Shown piece by piece: positions 6,480-11,158 of a DNA stretch of 11,158 bases (position 1 is its first letter; every line of letters begins with the position of its first letter). This DNA is from JAIVJN01 sp036732565 (GTDB lineage: Bacteria; Acidobacteriota; Vicinamibacteria; Vicinamibacterales; UBA2999). The stretch covers positions 1 to 11,158 of the forward strand of contig DAINCF010000216.1 in assembly GCA_036732565.1 (NCBI GenBank), in the 5' to 3' direction. The translations under genes were made by a program, and so were the position numbers. Below the pieces are notes generated by a model. That model was not told the DNA's origin. It did no database searches and worked only from the letters and a program-made list of their open reading frames with translations.

Positions 6480-7796
6480 ATGCGTGCTCTGATTGCCGTT
6501 CTGTGCGTCGTGTTGGTGGCTTCGGCCGCCCCAAAGGGCGGCCGCCACGAAACCAATGACATCGATGACGTAGGTAGGGGCCGGCCTTTAGGCCGGCCCG
6601 AGCAGGGATCCCAGATCCTCGAACTGAAGGTCGATGGCCGCGCGAATGCGACACCGTGGATCGACGCTCGCGGCAACTGGGTGGCGCTGACGTGGAGCGC
6701 TGCACGAGCCGAAGGTGGCGCGGACGTGTTCGTGGTCGTCAGCAACGACGGCGGCGTGACGTTCCGAACGCCCGTCCGCGTCAACGAGGGTCAAGGCGAG
6801 GCACGCGTCGGCGGCGAGCTACCTCCGCGCGTGGCGATTACCGAGCCGCGATCCGGCGCCGAACCAGAAATCGTCGTTGCCTGGGGCGCGCGGGCGGATG
6901 CGACAGCGGTCAAGGTCGCACGCTCGCATGATGGCGGCCGGCGCTTCGACGCGGCAACGAGCGTTCAGGCTGCCGGCGCGAAGGGCGATCGCGGATGGCA
7001 TGCCCTCGCGCTGGACGCCCGCGGCCGCGCACATGTGATGTGGCTCGATCATCGCGGCCTGGCGGCGAGAACGCCGACCGAGCACGATCACCATAAGGGC
7101 GGCGCCGACATGGCGCAATTGTCCGGGCTCTACTACGGACAACCGGGCGTGTCGGAGCGTGAGCTCACAAAGGGCGTCTGCTACTGCTGCAAGACCGCGC
7201 TGGCTGCCGGCGCCAATGGCACGTTCTACGCGGCGTGGCGTCACGTTTATCCCGGCAACATCCGCGACATCGCGTTCACGCAGTCACGTGACGATGGCCA
7301 GACGTTCACCGCGCCGGCACGCGTCAGTCGTGACGAATGGGAGCTCGCCGGGTGCCCGGACGATGGCCCGGCGATGACGGTCGGCGCGGACGGCCTCGTG
7401 CATCTCGTCTGGCCCACGGTCATCGCCGCCGCGGAACCCGAAGGGGCCGTGTTCTACGCCTCGACTCGCGACGGTCAGACGTTCACGCCACGCCAGCGCG
7501 TGCCCACGCTCGGGAGCCCGAAGCCCGGTCATCCGCAGATCGCGCTCGAGGCCGATGGCCGACTCGTGATCGCTTGGGACGAGATTGTTGGGGGCGTGCG
7601 GCGTGCGGCCACCGTGGGCGCACGCGCGGCCGGGAACGGGACGCTGACGTTCGATCGGCCGCGGACGCTGTCGACTGATCTGCCGTCCGCGTATCCGATG
7701 CTGGCGCGTACGAGCAACGGGATGCTGGCCGTCTGGACGAGAGGTCCGGCCGCGAGCAGCGTTATCGCCGTCCAGCTCCTGGGGACGGGTCACTAG
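6480..7796 (+). CDS. Secreted Asp-box beta-propeller protein with HDHH and CYCC motifs
   Basis: The 438-residue product would be annotated as sialidase family protein. MRALIAVLCVVLVASAA is a signal peptide. Four Asp boxes are visible: SNDGGVTF (88), SHDGGRRF (149), SRDDGQTF (269) and STRDGQTF (328), which fits a BNR-type six-bladed propeller. The catalytic FRIP-type arginine motif of true sialidases is not seen, so glycosidase activity is doubtful. Unusual for a propeller, one insertion carries EHDHHKGG (H202, H204, H205) and GVCYCCKTALA (C234, C236, C237), with another Cys at 292 in GCPDDGP; these could form a metal or redox site. Residues 18-42 (PKGGRHE...GRGRPLGRPEQ) are encoded by two REP-like palindromes, so this segment is probably inserted non-propeller sequence. 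The gene starts 10 bases after the receptor stop, with agagga as ribosome binding site, and overlaps the next, convergent gene by 35 bases. A periplasmic or surface partner of the receptor is the likeliest role. Confidence 0.85.
   Translation: MRALIAVLCVVLVASAAPKGGRHETNDIDDVGRGRPLGRPEQGSQILELKVDGRANATPWIDARGNWVALTWSAARAEGGADVFVVVSNDGGVTFRTPVRVNEGQGEARVGGELPPRVAITEPRSGAEPEIVVAWGARADATAVKVARSHDGGRRFDAATSVQAAGAKGDRGWHALALDARGRAHVMWLDHRGLAARTPTEHDHHKGGADMAQLSGLYYGQPGVSERELTKGVCYCCKTALAAGANGTFYAAWRHVYPGNIRDIAFTQSRDDGQTFTAPARVSRDEWELAGCPDDGPAMTVGADGLVHLVWPTVIAAAEPEGAVFYASTRDGQTFTPRQRVPTLGSPKPGHPQIALEADGRLVIAWDEIVGGVRRAATVGARAAGNGTLTFDRPRTLSTDLPSAYPMLARTSNGMLAVWTRGPAASSVIAVQLLGTGH
6523..6599. repeat. 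Pair of REP-like palindromes inside the propeller coding sequence
   Basis: The first palindrome is 6523-6544: arms cggccgccc/gggcggccg, loop caaa. The second is 6578-6599: arms gggccggcc/ggccggccc, loop ttta, preceded by GTAG at 6574-6577. Both lie in the codons for residues about 15-40 of the propeller protein, directly after the signal peptide. Loop and arm composition match the hairpins at 1402-1458, and the second has the GTAG foot. Here the hairpins point outwards, unlike the inward REPIN upstream; the first one has CCAC (6545-6548) where CTAC would be expected. Confidence 0.7.
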
Positions 7797-8172
7797 GCGG
7801 AATGCCAGGCAGGCTGCCCTCGCCGACGATGCTGACGCGGCGTTGAATGATGACCCTGGTGGCATCGCCGGGGCCTTTCAACGTCGCGCGGACTTCATAT
7901 TCGCCGGGCGGCAGACTGCGCAACTCGAGCTGGTTGGTGCGCCGCGATCGGTCGCCATCCAGCTGGATGAGGCTGCTGCGATAGAAATCGTCCGATTCGG
8001 CCACGATCTCGACGGCGCGATTCTCCAGGTCCGGCTCAATCATCGCCAGCACGATGACCGTGGCCGGCGCCATCGCGACGTGCGGCCTCACCTTCAACGA
8101 CAACGGCTCGTTCGCGCCGAGCGGTTTCGCGGCCAGCGCAAGCGCGCACACGAGACTGATAGCGACTTTCAT
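7762..8172 (-). CDS. Small secreted beta-sandwich-like protein, unknown function
   Basis: I do not recognise a family. The 136-residue product has a clean signal peptide (MKVAISLVCALALAAKPLGANEP). The mature part alternates hydrophobic and polar residues (LSLKVRPHVAMAPATVIVLAMIEP, NRAVEIVAES, TNQLELRSLPPGEYEVRATLKGPG, TRVIIQRRVSIVG), which suggests an immunoglobulin-like or macroglobulin-like beta-sandwich; the phrase LPPGEYEVRATL is typical of such domains. There are no cysteines in the mature protein. The C-terminus GIPPSDPSPGAGRR is Pro-rich and is encoded in the 35 bases that overlap the end of the convergent propeller gene. It begins 73 bases after the DUF4142 stop on the same strand, so the two may share a transcript. 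The ribosome binding site is weak (gagg, about 6 bases before the ATG). The signal peptide and composition make a real gene likely, but the function is unknown. Confidence 0.7.
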   Translation of the reverse strand: MKVAISLVCALALAAKPLGANEPLSLKVRPHVAMAPATVIVLAMIEPDLENRAVEIVAESDDFYRSSLIQLDGDRSRRTNQLELRSLPPGEYEVRATLKGPGDATRVIIQRRVSIVGEGSLPGIPPSDPSPGAGRR

Positions 8173-8245
8173 AGCGGCCTCGGGGGACTAGTGATCGTCC
8201 GGGGCCGTCCGTTACAGCCTCGTTACCGGCGGCGCCGTGCCTGGC

Positions 8246-8821
8246 TCAGCTCTGAAGTTTCTTTTCCACCTCACGCGCGAGATCCAAATGCTGCTGCAGC
8301 ATTGGGAGGGTCTTCGCCGCCCAGCCCTTCAGCACCGCATCGGTGGCTTTCTCACCGTACTCCTTGAACGCATCGAGCAAGCGCACGTGGCCCGCGATTA
8401 CCTGGGTGAGATACGTCCGGTCGAACGCCTCGCCCGTCAGCTTGTCGAGCTGATCGAGCGTCGCTTTGTCCTGCGCCGGATCCTCCGGCAGAATCATCTT
8501 CCTCCCGCTCGCGATTGTCGCGAGCTCGCCATTGATCTTCGTGTGATCATCGACCAGACGCTGCGCGAAGATCTTGACGTCCGGGCGCACGGACTTGCTG
8601 AGCGCCATCTTGCTGCGCTCGATCTCGGCTCGGCTCTGGCGAAGCACTTGCGCGACGAATACCTCATCAGTGACGCTGTCAGGAGGCGCCTGCTCCTGCC
8701 GCGTCTTCGGCTCTTGCGGCGCGCCGGCTGGTGTCGGGTTGCTGGGTACTTGAGCCGATCCAGCCGCACCAAAGGCCAGGACGGCCATCAGGAGACACAC
8801 GCTGAGCATGGATCTGACCAT
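8246..8821 (-). CDS. Secreted DUF4142 family protein (ferritin-like helical fold)
   Basis: The 191-residue product begins at ATG 8821, which follows GGAGGA (8832-8827) with 5 bases between; an in-frame ATG 14 codons upstream precedes that site and is rejected. MVRSMLSVCLLMAVLAFGAAGSAQ is a signal peptide. A Pro/Gln-rich linker follows to about residue 48, then the helical DUF4142 domain: TDEVFVAQVLRQSRAEIERSKMAL, VRPDVKIFAQRLVDDHTKINGELATIA, LDQLDKLTGEAFDRTYLTQVIAGHVRLLDAF and LKGWAAKTLPMLQQHLDLAREVEKKL. The FAQ/DHTKIN and YLTQVIAGH segments are the recognisable family signatures. DUF4142 proteins are predicted periplasmic four-helix bundles of unsettled function, sometimes linked to stress. 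It is divergent from the E1 gene, with a heptamer repeat array in between. Confidence 0.9.
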   Translation of the reverse strand: MVRSMLSVCLLMAVLAFGAAGSAQVPSNPTPAGAPQEPKTRQEQAPPDSVTDEVFVAQVLRQSRAEIERSKMALSKSVRPDVKIFAQRLVDDHTKINGELATIASGRKMILPEDPAQDKATLDQLDKLTGEAFDRTYLTQVIAGHVRLLDAFKEYGEKATDAVLKGWAAKTLPMLQQHLDLAREVEKKLQS

Positions 8822-8826
8822 TGCGG

Positions 8827-8832
8827 TCCTCC
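8827..8832 (-). promoter_or_regulatory. Ribosome binding site fixing the DUF4142 start
   Basis: Read on the minus strand, GGAGGA is followed after 5 bases by ATG at 8821-8819. This shortens the longest open frame by 14 residues and puts the signal peptide at the N-terminus. Confidence 0.75.
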
Positions 8833-8872
8833 GGAACGTTGATGAGCAAGGGCCGCGCCACAACGATCCCGG

Positions 8873-8956
8873 GGCCTGCGGCCTGCGGCCTGCGGCCTGC
8901 GGCCTGCGGCCTGAGGCCTGGGGCTTGGGGCTTGGGGCTTGGGGACTCGAGGCTCG
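8873..8956. repeat. Heptamer tandem array, about 12 units, in a divergent promoter region
   Basis: Five perfect GGCCTGC units (8873-8907) are followed by GGCCTGA, GGCCTGG, three GGCTTGG units (8922-8942) and two decayed units (GGACTCG, AGGCTCG). All units keep the 7-base period. The gradient from identical to diverged units suggests recent expansion at the left end. The array fills most of the 168 bases between the DUF4142 start (8821) and the E1 start (8990). Confidence 0.9.
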
Positions 8957-8975
8957 GGGGCCTGCTGCTCAGCAT

Positions 8976-8981
8976 TACAAT
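8976..8981 (+). promoter_or_regulatory. Candidate -10 box, possibly giving a leaderless E1 transcript
   Basis: TACAAT matches TATAAT at 5 of 6 bases and ends 8 bases before the ATG at 8990, so transcription would start at or next to the start codon. No ribosome binding site is present before that ATG, which agrees with a leaderless mRNA. No good -35 is found; the position expected for it lies in or beside the heptamer array. Confidence 0.35.
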
Positions 8982-8989
8982 CTGATCTC

Positions 8990-11158
8990 ATGTCGCGGTC
9001 GGTCGAAGTGTCCCGTGTGAGCGGTTTGCAAAGTCGCTTCGGTGCGTTCGTCGCGGAACGGTTTCCGTTTGCGCTGACGACGGCGCTGGAGGCGTTGGAG
9101 ACGGTCGGCTCCGTCGCCGTCAAGGGTCGCGATGCGGCCCGGATCGACGGGCTGCGCCAGCCGTTCCGGAAGGAATTGGCGCGGCGGCTGTACGGGATCC
9201 TGACAGCGCCCGAAGGCCTCGACGAAACGACCCCCGGCACCTCGGCCGTCAAGCGCCTGGAGCAGGCGCGTGCCGAGGTCGTCGATGCCTGCGACGGGTT
9301 TCTCCGACGCGAGGCCATCACCGCGTCGCTCACCGTCGACGAGCGACGCGAGATGCTGCGCGGCATGGTGCTCACGCGCGCCGTCGACAATCGCCTCAAG
9401 CAGTTCTTCATGGGCGGTGACGTGCGCTGGGGCGACATGGCGTTCCAGGGCAAGGGGTTTCGATCGCTCGGACAGGAAGCCATCTATGCGTCGGCGATTC
9501 GCCTGCGCCGCGGACCGGCGTATCGTCAGCCCGATGGCACGTGGATCGGCGACCTCGTCGCCCCGGTGATTCGAGACATCGGCGCCGCGCTCGCCATGCG
9601 ACACGATGACGAGGCCGTGCGCATGGTGCTGAACGCGCAGGTGGCGAAGGCCGGACCGCCGATGCACGGCAAGGATCTGCACACCGGCGACTTCGGGTGG
9701 GGTGTGCTGCCGGCGACCGCGCCGCTGTCGATTGGTTCGCTCTCCATCGCCGGCATGGCGATGGCGTTCTGGCGCGAGGGATCGGGGCGCGTCGCGGTGT
9801 CGTTCATCGGTGAGGGCGGATCGTCGCTCGGCGAGTGGCACGAGGCGATCAACCTCTGCGCCGCCAGAAGGCTCCCCGCGGTCTTCTGCATCGAGAACAA
9901 TCAAACCGCATTGTCGACGCCGGTCGCCGAGAACTCCGCGGTGCGCGTGTTCGCCGACAAGGCCGCCGGCTACGGCATTCCTGGCATTACTGTCGATGGG
10001 ACGGATCCGGAAGCGATCGCGGCGGCGTTTGCCTGGGCCGCCGAGCGCGCGCGTGCGGGACACGGACCCGCGCTCATCGAGACCGTGTCGATGCGCATGT
10101 GCGGTCACGCCCATCACGACGACATGCTCTATCTCGGCAAGGATGCGCCGCCGACGTGGGACTATCAGTCCCTCACCGAGACCGGCTATGCCGACCGCGA
10201 TCGGTACGAGTTCTGGTCGAGGCGCGATCCGATTCCGCGTTACGCGGCGAAGCTCGAGGCCGAGAGCATCATCAAGAAGGGCGAGCTCGACGCCATCAAG
10301 ACTTGGGCGAGCGACCTCGTCGAGCGTCAGGCCAAGGCGGTCATCGAGGCGCCGTGGCCGAAGGCCGAGGCTGCCGGCGTCGGCGTGTTCAAGGACGAGC
10401 CCGCGCGTGTGCGAGTCGAGGTGCTGGATCCATCGTGGCGTCTCGTGCAGCCACAGACGTCGGCGCTGCCGCCGCTCGAGCCCGGGTTGCCGTTCGACAA
10501 GAAGGGCAGCACGTTCCTCGAGGCGGTGATGCTGGGCGTCGGCGACGCTCTGCGAGCGGATCCGCGCGTCTTCGTCTACGGTGAGGACGTCGGCGGGCAG
10601 TACGGCAACGCGTTCCTGCTGTTGCGTCCGTTGTTGAAGGAGTTCGGCGATCGCATTCTCAACTCGCCGCTCGCGGAGAGCGCCGTGCTCGGCGTGTGCG
10701 TCGGCGCCGCGCTCGCCGGTCAGCGGCCGATCGGCGAGATGCAGTTCAACGACTTCGTGGCGACCGGCTTCAATCAGCTCGTGAACAACGCGGCGAAGAT
10801 CCGCTATCGGTGGGGCGGCGATGTGCCGATGGTCGTGCGCATGCCGTGGGGCGGTCTCCGCTACGCGGGTCCGTACCACAGTCAGAACACCGAGCCGTGG
10901 TTCTACCGCACGCCTGGACTGAAGATCGTCGTGCCCTCGACGCCGGAGGACGCGCGGGCGTTGATGGCGGCAGCCGTCGCCGATCCGGATCCCGTGCTCT
11001 ACTACGAGCACATCGCGCTCTATCGCGAGCCGCGGATCAAACAGGCGCTCTCACAGGACGCGCCCGCGCCGCTGCCGATTGGTCGGGCCGCCCTGCGTCG
11101 CGCCGGCTCGGATCTCGCGATGATCTCGTACGGCGCTTACGTTCACGACTGCCTGCGC
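8990..11158 (+). CDS. Fused E1 alpha/beta 2-oxoacid dehydrogenase, 3' end beyond window
   Basis: An uninterrupted frame of 723 codons runs from ATG 8990 to the window edge without a stop. It encodes the thiamine diphosphate-dependent E1 of a 2-oxoacid dehydrogenase complex, with alpha and beta chains fused; it decarboxylates a 2-oxoacid and passes the acyl group to lipoyl-E2. Residues 1-115 are an extension with no recognised motif. The E1 alpha half shows FFMGGD (139-144), FRSLGQEA (GQEA 161-164), the diphosphate-binding motif GEG (274-276) followed by 26 residues and N303-N304, and RMCGHAHHDDMLY. The usual GDG aspartate is Glu275. The beta half begins near residue 504 (KKGSTFLEAV) and shows YGEDVGGQYG (GEDVG 531-535), SPLAESAVLGV (E563, expected cofactor-activating Glu), GEMQFNDF (583-589) and YHSQNTEPW (H630). 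The transketolase C-terminal domain is only just entered. Substrate (pyruvate, branched-chain 2-oxoacid or acetoin-type) is undecided. The start is uncertain: no ribosome binding site is seen, and GTG 9008 or 9017 are alternatives. Confidence 0.93.
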   Translation, partial: MSRSVEVSRVSGLQSRFGAFVAERFPFALTTALEALETVGSVAVKGRDAARIDGLRQPFRKELARRLYGILTAPEGLDETTPGTSAVKRLEQARAEVVDACDGFLRREAITASLTVDERREMLRGMVLTRAVDNRLKQFFMGGDVRWGDMAFQGKGFRSLGQEAIYASAIRLRRGPAYRQPDGTWIGDLVAPVIRDIGAALAMRHDDEAVRMVLNAQVAKAGPPMHGKDLHTGDFGWGVLPATAPLSIGSLSIAGMAMAFWREGSGRVAVSFIGEGGSSLGEWHEAINLCAARRLPAVFCIENNQTALSTPVAENSAVRVFADKAAGYGIPGITVDGTDPEAIAAAFAWAAERARAGHGPALIETVSMRMCGHAHHDDMLYLGKDAPPTWDYQSLTETGYADRDRYEFWSRRDPIPRYAAKLEAESIIKKGELDAIKTWASDLVERQAKAVIEAPWPKAEAAGVGVFKDEPARVRVEVLDPSWRLVQPQTSALPPLEPGLPFDKKGSTFLEAVMLGVGDALRADPRVFVYGEDVGGQYGNAFLLLRPLLKEFGDRILNSPLAESAVLGVCVGAALAGQRPIGEMQFNDFVATGFNQLVNNAAKIRYRWGGDVPMVVRMPWGGLRYAGPYHSQNTEPWFYRTPGLKIVVPSTPEDARALMAAAVADPDPVLYYEHIALYREPRIKQALSQDAPAPLPIGRAALRRAGSDLAMISYGAYVHDCLR

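Noticed and set aside
6480..7796. Functional exo-alpha-sialidase
   Set aside because: Asp boxes support only the propeller fold; no FRIP-type arginine motif or convincing catalytic set is seen, so the enzyme name is not justified.
8822..8863. Upstream ATG for the DUF4142 protein
   Set aside because: It precedes the strong GGAGGA site and would add 14 residues in front of a normal signal peptide.
8873..8956. CRISPR-like array
   Set aside because: The repeats are contiguous 7-base units with no spacers, and no cas gene is present.
8975..11011. Long minus-strand open frame (678 codons) opposite the E1 gene
   Set aside because: The plus strand encodes an unbroken E1 alpha/beta fusion with all key motifs; the antisense product is Arg/His-rich and without recognisable domains.

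Overview
The window is GC-rich bacterial DNA. The very large TonB-dependent receptor with an N-terminal carboxypeptidase-regulatory-like domain and an LPLNGRNYLDLALLTPGV plug motif, the secreted M19/M20 peptidases, the DUF4142 protein and the fused E1 dehydrogenase together suggest an Acidobacteriota genome, probably close to Vicinamibacteria. This assignment is inference from gene style only; there is no rRNA or tRNA. No phage, transposase, CRISPR or RNA gene is visible.

Layout. (1) 1-83: a REP-like palindrome and three degenerate 21-22 bp tandem units that run into the 3' end of the first gene. (2) 65-1333 (-) is a secreted membrane-dipeptidase (M19), divergent from 1498-3174 (+), a secreted M20-family amidohydrolase of AbgB type. 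The 164 bp between them carries a textbook REPIN (two inverted hairpins bounded by GTAG and CTAC) and an extended -10 promoter. (3) 3171-3240 holds overlapping inverted repeats beginning in the M20 stop codon, then a -10-like box. (4) 3254-7796 (+) is a probable three-gene unit: a small secreted Cys-pair protein, a TonB-dependent outer-membrane receptor (start moved to GTG 3692) and a secreted beta-propeller protein with four Asp boxes plus HDHH and CYCC motifs. (5) 7762-8172 (-), a small secreted protein, overlaps the propeller gene tail-to-tail and lies downstream of 8246-8821 (-), a secreted DUF4142 protein. (6) 8873-8956 is a 12-unit heptamer repeat in the divergent promoter region. (7) 8990 to the right edge (+) is an E1-alpha/E1-beta fused 2-oxoacid dehydrogenase, cut off by the window end.

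How they may work together. The first two enzymes fit periplasmic peptide and N-acyl amino acid breakdown. The receptor cluster looks like envelope uptake or handling of an unidentified ligand; conserved Cys/His motifs in both partner proteins make a soft metal such as copper a reasonable but unproven idea. The fused E1 belongs to central acyl-CoA metabolism and looks unrelated.

The most interesting signals are a GTAG-hairpin REP family at three places, one of them two palindromes read in frame inside the coding sequence of the propeller protein just after its signal peptide; the candidate metal-linked receptor unit; and the heptamer array between divergent genes.
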